A DNA stretch of 5,697 nucleotides. Origin: an uncultured Lachnospiraceae bacterium (GTDB taxonomy: Bacteria > Bacillota > Clostridia > Lachnospirales > Lachnospiraceae). The stretch lies in the NCBI GenBank assembly GCA_945827765.1, contig CALZPS010000113.1, positions 1 through 5,697 of the forward strand, read 5' to 3'. Positions 1 through 5,697 of the stretch are shown piece after piece. The notes beneath the pieces were generated by a model that made no database searches, had not been told where the DNA came from, and was given only the letters and a program-made list of their open reading frames with translations. Every line of letters begins with the position of its first letter. The stretch's first letter is position 1. The translations under genes were made by a program, and so were the position numbers.

Positions 1-1
1 T

Positions 2-2473
2 CTGGAATACTCTGCCACTATGGCAAAATGTAAAGGCTGCACCAACAACTGCCGTCTGACCATCAACCATTTCAGCGGCGGACGCAAATTCATCACCGGA
101 AACCGCTGTGAAAGAGGGCTTGGAAAAGAAAAAACAGACCATCATATGCCAAATCTTTTCGCTTACAAGCTTGAACGCTATTTTGGTTACGAACCACTCG
201 CAGAGTCAGAGTCACCGCGGGGAGTCATCGGTATCCCGCGCGTTTTAAATATGTACGAGAACTATCCATTCTGGTTTACATTTTTCACAAAGCTGGGATT
301 TCGCGTCGTAGTTTCCCCGGCATCGACCAGAAAAATATATGAATTGGGAATTGAATCCATACCCAGTGAATCCGAGTGTTACCCGGCGAAACTGGCGCAT
401 GGGCATGTACAATGGCTGATCAATCAGGGAATCGAGCATATTTTCTATCCCTCGATTCCATACGAACGTAAAGAATTTGAAGAAGCAAACAATCACTATA
501 ACTGCCCGATTGTCACCTCCTACCCGGAGAATATCAAGAACAACATGGATCCCATCGTCAAGGGAGAGGTGGATTTCATTCATCCGTTCCTGAACTTTGA
601 GAACGAGGATACAATTGCCTTCAAATTGATTGATGAGCTTGCCGAAAAATTTTCTCTGACTCCAGAAGAAATCAAATCCGCTGTTCATGCTGCATGGGAA
701 GAACTGGAAAACTGCCGCAAAGATATGCAGAAAAAGGGTGAAGAGACAATCGCGTTCCTCAATAAGACCGGAAATCGGGGCATCGTGCTGGCAGGACGCC
801 CGTATCATATTGACCCCGAGGTCAATCACGGACTTCCTGAGCTGATTACATCCTATCATATTGCCGTATTGACGGAGGATTCCATCTCCCATCTCAATCC
901 TGCACAGCACCCGCTCAATGTGATGGATCAGTGGATGTATCATTCCCGCCTTTATGCGGCGGCAAACTATGTCAAGACAGTTGACAATCTGGATTTGATT
1001 CAACTGAATTCGTTCGGCTGTGGACTGGATGCCGTGACAACGGATCAGGTATCGGATATTTTGACAAACTCCGGCAAGATATATACAACATTAAAAATTG
1101 ATGAGGTCAACAATCTCGGTGCAGCCCGTATTCGCGTGCGCTCCCTGCTGGCGGCCATCCGTGTGCGTGATCAGAGAAATGACAAGCGAACCATACATTC
1201 TTCTGCCATTGAGAAAGTTCCTTTTACCAAGGATATGAAAGCCTCCTATACGATACTTTGTCCACAGATGTCTCCGATTCATTTTGAGATTATTGAACCG
1301 GCATTCCAAGCTTCCGGCTATCGTCTGGAAGTGCTGCCCAACGACAATAAGCAGGCAGTGGATGTCGGGCTGAAATATGTCAACAATGATGCATGTTATC
1401 CGTCTCTGATTGTGGTGGGACAGATTATGGATGCAATTTTGTCAGGCAGATATGACACCGACAAACTTGCTGTCATCATCACCCAGACCGGCGGTGGCTG
1501 CCGCGCCTCCAACTATATCGGATTTATCCGCCGGGCATTGAAAAAAGCGGGCTATGCGCATATTCCGGTCATCTCTCTGAATTTGAGCGGTCTGGAGAGC
1601 AATCCCGGATTTCAGATTACACCGCCGCTGGTGCTGCGCGGAATTTACGGACTGGTATTTGGCGATATCTTTATGAAATGTGTCTACCGGATGCGCCCTT
1701 ATGAGGCCGTTCCGGGAACCACGGATGCACTGCACCGTAAATGGGCCGAAAAATGCAAAACATTTGTGTCCAAGGGCTATCCGTCCCGTCGTGTATTTAA
1801 GAAAATGTGTGCGGATATTATCCGGGAATTCGATGAGATTGAAACCTTGGATATTCAAAAGCCTCGCGTCGGTGTAGTCGGCGAGATTCTGGTGAAATTT
1901 CTGCCTGCGGCAAATAATCATCTTGTCGAGCTTTTGGAAAAGGAAGGCGCTGAAGCAGTTGTTCCGGATTTGATGGACTTTTTACAGTATTGTTTCTATA
2001 ATCAGCACTTTAAAGTATCTGACCTCGGTTTTGCCAAATCCAAGGCCAAAATTGCCGATTTGGGAATTTCACTGATGGAATGGTTCCGTGCCCCTGCCAA
2101 CAAGGCTTACCGGGCAAGCAAACATTTTGAACCAACTACACATATTAGTAAACTGGCAGAAATGGCATCCGATATCGTATCCATCGGCAACCAGACTGGT
2201 GAAGGATGGTTTTTGACCGGAGAAATGTTGGAACTTATCCACAGCGGTGCGGGCAATATCGTCTGTACACAGCCGTTCGCCTGCCTGCCAAACCACGTAG
2301 TAGGGAAAGGCGTCATCAAAGAACTGCGAAGACTCTACCCGCAGTCCAATGTCGTAGCCATCGACTTTGACCCGGGTGCCAGCGAGGTCAATCAATTAAA
2401 TCGTATCAAACTGATGCTCTCGACGGCAAACAAAAATCTGGAGAAAGAAATCAGTGAAAAAACCACTTCATAA
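2..2473 (+). CDS. 2-hydroxyacyl-CoA dehydratase activase-related protein (DUF2229 type), 5'-truncated
   Basis: The reading frame is open to the left edge (codons for LEYSAT precede the ATG at 20), so this is the C-terminal part of a longer protein and the ATG at 20 is an internal Met. Numbering from that Met, a cysteine cluster (C4, C7, C11, C30) is followed by a DUF2229-like region starting near [10 protein letters not shown] (71-80) with [13 protein letters not shown] (117-129) and [13 protein letters not shown] (259-271). A second, HgdB-like half carries C334, CPQMSP (414-419), NNDACYPSL (455-463), [15 protein letters not shown] (488-502) and [12 protein letters not shown] (749-760). In the family, full-length proteins are about 1400 residues with two N-terminal BadF/BcrA-type ATPase domains, so roughly 600 residues are probably missing. 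Characterised relatives couple ATP hydrolysis to electron transfer through iron-sulfur clusters to a dehydratase or reductase in the cytoplasm. The substrate of these giant fused versions is not known to me. The gene ends 139 nt before the convergent HAD gene and has its own terminator. Family call is confident; exact role is not. Confidence 0.9.
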   Translation: MEYSATMAKCKGCTNNCRLTINHFSGGRKFITGNRCERGLGKEKTDHHMPNLFAYKLERYFGYEPLAESESPRGVIGIPRVLNMYENYPFWFTFFTKLGFRVVVSPASTRKIYELGIESIPSESECYPAKLAHGHVQWLINQGIEHIFYPSIPYERKEFEEANNHYNCPIVTSYPENIKNNMDPIVKGEVDFIHPFLNFENEDTIAFKLIDELAEKFSLTPEEIKSAVHAAWEELENCRKDMQKKGEETIAFLNKTGNRGIVLAGRPYHIDPEVNHGLPELITSYHIAVLTEDSISHLNPAQHPLNVMDQWMYHSRLYAAANYVKTVDNLDLIQLNSFGCGLDAVTTDQVSDILTNSGKIYTTLKIDEVNNLGAARIRVRSLLAAIRVRDQRNDKRTIHSSAIEKVPFTKDMKASYTILCPQMSPIHFEIIEPAFQASGYRLEVLPNDNKQAVDVGLKYVNNDACYPSLIVVGQIMDAILSGRYDTDKLAVIITQTGGGCRASNYIGFIRRALKKAGYAHIPVISLNLSGLESNPGFQITPPLVLRGIYGLVFGDIFMKCVYRMRPYEAVPGTTDALHRKWAEKCKTFVSKGYPSRRVFKKMCADIIREFDEIETLDIQKPRVGVVGEILVKFLPAANNHLVELLEKEGAEAVVPDLMDFLQYCFYNQHFKVSDLGFAKSKAKIADLGISLMEWFRAPANKAYRASKHFEPTTHISKLAEMASDIVSIGNQTGEGWFLTGEMLELIHSGAGNIVCTQPFACLPNHVVGKGVIKELRRLYPQSNVVAIDFDPGASEVNQLNRIKLMLSTANKNLEKEISEKTTS

Positions 2474-2501
2474 GGGATAATCAGATGTGCGAGGATGTGC
2501 A

Positions 2502-2545
2502 GGGATTCGGATTAAAATGATGTCTGCTTTGCAGACCCGAATCCC
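2502..2545. repeat. Interrupted palindrome (nested hairpins) in the convergent intergenic region
   Basis: GGGATTCGG at 2502-2510 pairs perfectly with CCGAATCCC at 2537-2545. Nested inside and directly abutting the right arm is a second perfect stem, GTCTGC (2522-2527) and GCAGAC (2531-2536), with a TTT loop. Together they can form a 15-bp stem interrupted only by an 11-nt one-sided bulge (2511-2521, ATTAAAATGAT). On the plus strand no T-run follows directly, so this is not a classical terminator by itself; the terminator hairpin follows 4 nt later. It could be an RNA-stabilising 3' structure, an auxiliary terminator for minus-strand transcripts, or one copy of a dispersed palindromic repeat. 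The pairing is seen directly; the role is inferred. Confidence 0.7.
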
Positions 2546-2549
2546 GCGC

Positions 2550-2577
2550 CAAGACCCGCAGGCGAGTCTTGATTTTT
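2550..2577 (+). terminator. Rho-independent terminator after the activase gene
   Basis: CAAGAC (2550-2555) pairs with GTCTTG (2566-2571). After one C·A mismatch the stem continues with CG/CG pairing (2557-2558 with 2563-2564) around a CAGG loop. A short T-run (2573-2577) follows one base after the stem. It lies about 76 nt after the activase stop codon at 2473 and is oriented to end that transcript. The stem has a mismatch and the T-run is only five bases, so efficiency may be moderate. On the minus strand the run of A before the stem gives no matching downstream T-run. Confidence 0.65.
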
Positions 2578-2612
2578 ATGATTCAGTTCAGCAATAGGAT
2601 GATCTGTTACAT

Positions 2613-3272
2613 TCATATTGGCCGGCTCACGATACGCAGGATTTTTTCCGGGCGATCCACGATATAATCCGCGCCTGCCTGCTTTAATTCCTGCAGATCA
2701 CCATATCCGTATAGTACTCCGATAGAGGAAACTCCTGCTTTTGCCGCACCTGATATATCATGTTCACGGTCTCCCACCATCCACACACGGTTTCTGTTCT
2801 TCACCCCACAATTTTCCAGAACATACTCTATGACATCTGCCTTGCGTACTCTGCCGCCTTCTAACAGACTGCCGCCGATGAACTCAAAGCAGGAATCAAA
2901 TCCAAAATATTCTGCAATCTGACGGGCAAATATTTCCGGCTCGGAAGTGGCAATTGCGGTATGCACCCCCATATTACGTAGTTCTTTCACCGTCTCAACG
3001 ATACCTTCGTACACTTTATTTTCATAAATTCCTTTTGTCGTATAATACTCACGGTAAAAACGAACCAGCTTTGCGCCTTCTTCCTCCGACACTTTCGCAT
3101 ACTCCTGAAACTGCTGCTGAAGCGGTGGTCCCACAAAACATTTCAGTTGTTCTTTGTCCTCCACCTCTCTGCCGTATTTTTCCAGCGCATAACATACACT
3201 GTTAATTATTCCTTCTGCCGAATCCGTAATGGTGCCATCCAAATCAAACAGTACCCATATATCATCCTGCAT
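2613..3272 (-). CDS. HAD-superfamily hydrolase, phosphoglycolate phosphatase (Gph)-like, 219 aa
   Basis: This is a cytoplasmic Mg-dependent phosphatase of HAD subfamily I, probably acting on a small phosphorylated metabolite; the substrate cannot be read from sequence. Counting from the ATG at 3272: motif I is DLDGT with nucleophile D10 and acid/base D12; a helical cap spans about 17-85; motif II is T109 in IATSEPE; motif III is K144 (RKADVIEY); motif IV is VGDREHD with D168 and D172. All catalytic residues are present and the length is normal. Gph-like proteins often have TNKP or TSKPE at motif II; here the Lys position is Glu (E111). A TTG at 3278 could extend the protein by two residues, but CGGAGG (3281-3286) sits 8 nt before the ATG and only 2 nt before the TTG, so I prefer the ATG. 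It is the last gene of a probable helicase-greA-HAD operon and likely translationally coupled to greA. Confidence 0.88.
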   Translation of the reverse strand: MQDDIWVLFDLDGTITDSAEGIINSVCYALEKYGREVEDKEQLKCFVGPPLQQQFQEYAKVSEEEGAKLVRFYREYYTTKGIYENKVYEGIVETVKELRNMGVHTAIATSEPEIFARQIAEYFGFDSCFEFIGGSLLEGGRVRKADVIEYVLENCGVKNRNRVWMVGDREHDISGAAKAGVSSIGVLYGYGDLQELKQAGADYIVDRPEKILRIVSRPI

Positions 3273-3274
3273 CG

Positions 3275-3781
3275 TCAAAACCTCCGAATCTGATCTTCTT
3301 TTTCATCATTTGTCTTAATGATTTTTTTGATGATAGCATAATACCCATAGGAATCATTGACTTTAATATATACGCGGTCGTTTAGTTTTCTTCCCAACAC
3401 AGCCTTTCCCAGCGGAGAATCAATGCTGATCAGACCGTTGAGGGAGCTGCCGCGCACGGAAGTGACCAGACGATAGGTTTCCGTCTCATCGTCATCCTCC
3501 ATATAAAGCTCCACGGTATTATTGATTCCCACTTCATCCTCTTTGGAACTTTCATCTACAATAATCGCATTTTTCAGCATTTTCTCCAGATAACGAATCC
3601 GGCTCTCATTACTATTCTTGTCCTTTTTTGCCGCATGATATTCAAAATTTTCACTCAAATCGCCATGCGCACGTGCCTCCTTAACCGCCGCAATCGCCTC
3701 TTTGCGCACAACCAGTTTGCGGTGTTCAATCTCCGCCTCTATTTTTTCCACATCACTTTTTGTCAATTTTTCTCTCATCAC
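3275..3781 (-). CDS. GreA/GreB-family transcription elongation factor, 168 aa
   Basis: Gre factors enter the RNA polymerase secondary channel and stimulate cleavage of backtracked transcripts. The N-terminal coiled-coil spans about residues 6-77. Its tip carries GDLSENFEYHAAK, with D41 and E44 matching the acidic pair of E. coli GreA that coordinates the catalytic Mg. The C-terminal FKBP-like domain (about 85-155) includes ISIDSPLGKAVLGRKLNDRVYIKV, the usual family signature. The protein is about 10 residues longer than E. coli GreA because of a charged tail (KTNDEKEDQIRRF) and has an acidic loop, MEDDDETE. The start is GTG at 3779-3781, 7 nt after TAGGAG (3789-3794); the next codon is ATG (3776-3778, spacing 10 nt), so a start one residue later is equally plausible. 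It lies 22 nt after the helicase stop and about 2 nt before the HAD start. Many Firmicutes carry more than one Gre paralogue, so I do not assign the symbol greA outright. Confidence 0.92.
   Translation of the reverse strand: MMREKLTKSDVEKIEAEIEHRKLVVRKEAIAAVKEARAHGDLSENFEYHAAKKDKNSNESRIRYLEKMLKNAIIVDESSKEDEVGINNTVELYMEDDDETETYRLVTSVRGSSLNGLISIDSPLGKAVLGRKLNDRVYIKVNDSYGYYAIIKKIIKTNDEKEDQIRRF
3281..3286 (-). promoter_or_regulatory. Ribosome binding site for the HAD gene, inside the greA 3' end
   Basis: On the minus strand the sequence is CGGAGG, 8 nt before the ATG at 3272. The same bases encode the last two Arg codons of the GreA protein (CGG AGG, then TTT and TGA), so the site doubles as coding sequence. 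Its spacing decides the HAD start: good for the ATG, too close for the upstream TTG at 3278. Confidence 0.8.
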
Positions 3782-3788
3782 AATTTTA

Positions 3789-3794
3789 CTCCTA
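3789..3794 (-). promoter_or_regulatory. Ribosome binding site of the GreA-family gene
   Basis: The minus strand reads TAGGAG within the 22-nt gap after the helicase stop codon (3804-3806). It is 7 nt from GTG at 3781 and 10 nt from ATG at 3778, so it does not settle which start is used. The gap has no room for a promoter or terminator, supporting co-transcription with the helicase. Confidence 0.7.
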
Positions 3795-3803
3795 CATCAA
3801 TTT

Positions 3804-5651
3804 CTAAACACCATCCTGCATCCACTGTGCCCAGAACTTTTTCAACAGATCCGAAACATGCTCCAGACTGCATGTTTGAAAATCATTCCACTCTCTGGGA
3901 AACGTTTCCAGATATCGCCTGTCCAGAAAACGTTCATCAAGCAGAAGAATCATTCCTCTGTCTTCTTCCGTGCGTATCACCCTTCCGGCAGACTGCAGTA
4001 CTTTATTCATTCCCGGATACAGATATGCATAATCAAAACCAGACATCTGTCTCTTGTCAAACCATTGTTTCAAAAGCTCCCTCTCGTTGCACACCTGAGG
4101 CAGTCCCGTCCCGACGATGATTGCTCCGATCAGACGTTCCGCTGTCAAGTCAATACCTTCCGAAAAAACACCACCCATCACGCAAAATCCAATCAATGTA
4201 TTCGTCCGCTCTTCTTCAAAGGTCTCCAGAAATATTTCCCGGGCCTCCTCGCCCATAAATTGTGACTGCAGCACAATTTCTATCGCATCATCCAGTTCTT
4301 CCAGAGATTGTATACAGGTATACACATCTTCCATAAACCGATAAGACGGGAAAAAAACCATATAATTTCCGCGCCGTTCTCTCACGGCATGTAAAATATA
4401 ACGGCCAATCCGCTCATACGTCTTCGGCCCTCTGCGAGTATATTTTGTACTCACATCTGTTCCAATCAGCAGCCTCCTGTTCGCCTGTGGAAATAAAGAT
4501 TTGGCATAAACTGCATAATCGTCTGTTTCGACGCTGAGCAGTTTTTTATAATAATGGATAGGGAGCAGCGTTGCCGAAAAAAAGATCGTACTATTTCCCT
4601 GACTCAGATACTGGTTTAAGTTAACTGCCGGATTTACACAGAACAGATTGAGGCGGAAACGCCCATCTGCTCCCAGCTCTGTATAGATTTCATAATTCTC
4701 ATCTAATTGCTCATAAATATTTAGAAAGGAACGCACCTGAAAATAAAACTCCAGAACTTCGTCTCGTTTTTCCTGATTCTGTGGTTCTTCAAGATAACGT
4801 TCCAACTCTGTCATAACATTTATTAATTTTAATGCAATATGTGATACACTGTCAAGTATCTGATAGTTTTCGCACTCTTTTTTAAGTAAAAGCAACTGTT
4901 TGTTGCATTCCTCCAGCCTTTTTGCAAGCTTTTGATCCGTATTTTTGATAAGCCTCCGGATACTCAGCACATCCTCTTTGACAAGTACCGCGCTGTACAT
5001 CTGCCTTCCACGCTCAACCAGATTGTGTGCCTCATCAATGAGAAACAGGTACTCTCCTTTTCCACTCTCCGAGAAAAAACGTTTTAAATGTGCATCTGGG
5101 TCAAACACATAATTATAGTCACAGATGACCGCATCCACCCACACCGAGACATCCAGCGCCATCTCGAACGGACAGACCTGATGATGTCTTGCCTGCCGTT
5201 CCAACACTTCGCGGGTCATCCTGTCAGTTGTCTGAAGTAGTTCATAGACCGCATCATTTACCCGGTCATAGTGCCCTTTTGCATAAGGACATGCATCCGG
5301 ATTACACTCTGTCTCTTCACAAAAACAGATTTTTTCTTTTGCAGTCAGTGTAATGGTCTTATAGGCAAGTCCTTTCTGCTGTAAGATGTCAAATGCCTGT
5401 TCCGCCACCGTCCTCGTTATCGTCTTGGCAGTCAGATAAAACAATTTCTCCCCCAGGCCTTCTCCCACCGCCCTGACAGCAGGAAATATGGTTGCCATTG
5501 TCTTGCCTGCCCCTGTCGGAGCCTGAATAAAGAGTTTCTTTTTCCGCAGAATCGTCCGATACACCGAAGAGACCAGTTCTTTCTGCCCTTCCCTGTAAGC
5601 AAACGGAAACTCACAGCTTTGAATGGATCGATTGCGCACCTCTCTCCATTC
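3804..5651 (-). CDS. XPD/DinG-family ATP-dependent DNA helicase with Fe-S cluster motif, 5'-truncated
   Basis: This is a superfamily 2 helicase of the Rad3/XPD/DinG group, expected to unwind DNA 5'-3' in repair or replication-fork maintenance. Counting from the first codon of the open frame at 5666 (the first five residues, MYKRQ, are adapter): Walker A QAPTGAGKT (48-56); cysteines C114, C116, C121, C126 and C165 in KICFCEETECNPDAC and VCPFE, fitting the four-cysteine 4Fe-4S site plus one extra; DEAH box (211-214); SAT motif III (364-366); GVFSEGIDL (499-507); and motif VI QSAGRVIRTEEDRG (558-571). All helicase motifs are intact. Real sequence starts at EWREVRNRSIQ; the native start is off the contig. 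Related Lachnospiraceae helicases, as I recall, are near 780 residues with an N-terminal Cas4/PD-(D/E)XK nuclease-like region; if so, that region is missing here. It heads the visible operon with the GreA-family and HAD genes. Confidence 0.9.
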   Translation of the reverse strand, partial: EWREVRNRSIQSCEFPFAYREGQKELVSSVYRTILRKKKLFIQAPTGAGKTMATIFPAVRAVGEGLGEKLFYLTAKTITRTVAEQAFDILQQKGLAYKTITLTAKEKICFCEETECNPDACPYAKGHYDRVNDAVYELLQTTDRMTREVLERQARHHQVCPFEMALDVSVWVDAVICDYNYVFDPDAHLKRFFSESGKGEYLFLIDEAHNLVERGRQMYSAVLVKEDVLSIRRLIKNTDQKLAKRLEECNKQLLLLKKECENYQILDSVSHIALKLINVMTELERYLEEPQNQEKRDEVLEFYFQVRSFLNIYEQLDENYEIYTELGADGRFRLNLFCVNPAVNLNQYLSQGNSTIFFSATLLPIHYYKKLLSVETDDYAVYAKSLFPQANRRLLIGTDVSTKYTRRGPKTYERIGRYILHAVRERRGNYMVFFPSYRFMEDVYTCIQSLEELDDAIEIVLQSQFMGEEAREIFLETFEEERTNTLIGFCVMGGVFSEGIDLTAERLIGAIIVGTGLPQVCNERELLKQWFDKRQMSGFDYAYLYPGMNKVLQSAGRVIRTEEDRGMILLLDERFLDRRYLETFPREWNDFQTCSLEHVSDLLKKFWAQWMQDGV

Positions 5652-5697
5652 CTGTCTCTTATACACATCTCCGAGCCCACGAGACCGTACTAGATCT
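5652..5697. other. Illumina Nextera (Tn5) adapter left on the contig end; not genomic
   Basis: Positions 5652-5670 equal the 19-bp Tn5 mosaic end (CTGTCTCTTATACACATCT). Positions 5671-5685 (CCGAGCCCACGAGAC) are the Nextera i7-side adapter. Positions 5686-5693 (CGTACTAG) fit an i7 index, which I recall as N702, and 5694-5697 (ATCT) are the first bases of the P7 tail. The order and spacing are exactly those of read-through from a short library fragment, so the genome ends at 5651. Translating these bases yields the well-known artefact peptides MYKRQ (frame of the helicase) and MGSEMCIRD (another minus-strand frame). Confidence 0.98.

Noticed and set aside
20..22. ATG at 20 as the true start of the activase gene
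   Set aside because: The frame stays open to the window edge, no ribosome binding site precedes the ATG, and the family has N-terminal ATPase domains before this point.
245..1003. 252-codon open frame on the minus strand inside the activase gene
   Set aside because: It lies wholly antisense to a confidently recognised gene, its translation resembles no family I know, and the composition looks like a frame shadow.
1442..1921. 159-codon minus-strand open frame inside the activase gene
   Set aside because: Antisense to the conserved HgdB-like half, rich in His, Arg and Gln with no domain signature; a shadow.
2474..2612. Small gene, riboswitch or small RNA in the convergent intergenic region
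   Set aside because: I see hairpins and a terminator but no ribosome binding site with an open frame, no recognisable riboswitch core and no promoter.
3702..4265. 187-codon plus-strand open frame across the greA-helicase junction
   Set aside because: It is antisense to two genes with intact motifs and its translation has low-complexity Ser/His/Phe content typical of a reverse-strand shadow.
5652..5670. Tn5 mosaic end as a sign of a real transposon insertion
   Set aside because: It is followed immediately by Nextera adapter, index and P7 bases, so it comes from library preparation, not from a transposon in the genome.
5432..5680. 82-codon minus-strand open frame beginning MGSEMCIRD
   Set aside because: Its first residues are translated sequencing adapter and the rest is the helicase gene in the wrong frame.

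Overview
The window looks like a short draft or metagenomic contig from a strictly anaerobic Clostridia-type Firmicute, most probably Lachnospiraceae. The evidence is a giant oxygen-sensitive 2-hydroxyacyl-CoA dehydratase activase-type protein, strong GGAGG-type ribosome binding sites, very tight gene packing, and a helicase and activase whose sequences read like those of gut Lachnospiraceae. The taxonomic call rests on remembered family resemblance, not on a search. Both long genes run off the ends of the window.

Layout. Positions 2-2473 (+) hold the C-terminal part of an acyl-CoA dehydratase activase-related protein. Its N-terminal ATPase portion lies outside the window. Positions 2474-2612 form a convergent intergenic stretch containing a large interrupted palindrome and then a rho-independent terminator for the plus-strand gene. 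Positions 2613-5651 (-) carry three tightly packed genes read right to left: an XPD/DinG-type iron-sulfur helicase missing its 5' end, a GreA-family transcript cleavage factor, and a HAD-superfamily phosphatase. Gaps are 22 nt (helicase to greA) and about 2 nt (greA to HAD), so they probably form one operon. The HAD ribosome binding site lies inside the last codons of the greA gene. No promoter for this operon is visible; it should lie beyond the right edge.

The last 46 bases (5652-5697) are not genomic. They are the Tn5 mosaic end, the Nextera i7-side adapter, an 8-base index and the first bases of the P7 tail. Any protein starting MYKRQ or containing MGSEMCIRD here is an adapter translation. 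The helicase must therefore be read as truncated at 5651.

Functionally, the minus-strand genes combine DNA unwinding or repair (helicase), rescue of stalled RNA polymerase (GreA) and a small-molecule phosphatase. The plus-strand gene belongs to ATP-driven, low-potential electron transfer in anaerobes. I see no evidence of a mobile element, CRISPR array, RNA gene or novel defence system. The main points of interest are the uncharacterised giant activase, the palindromic intergenic element, and the adapter artefact.
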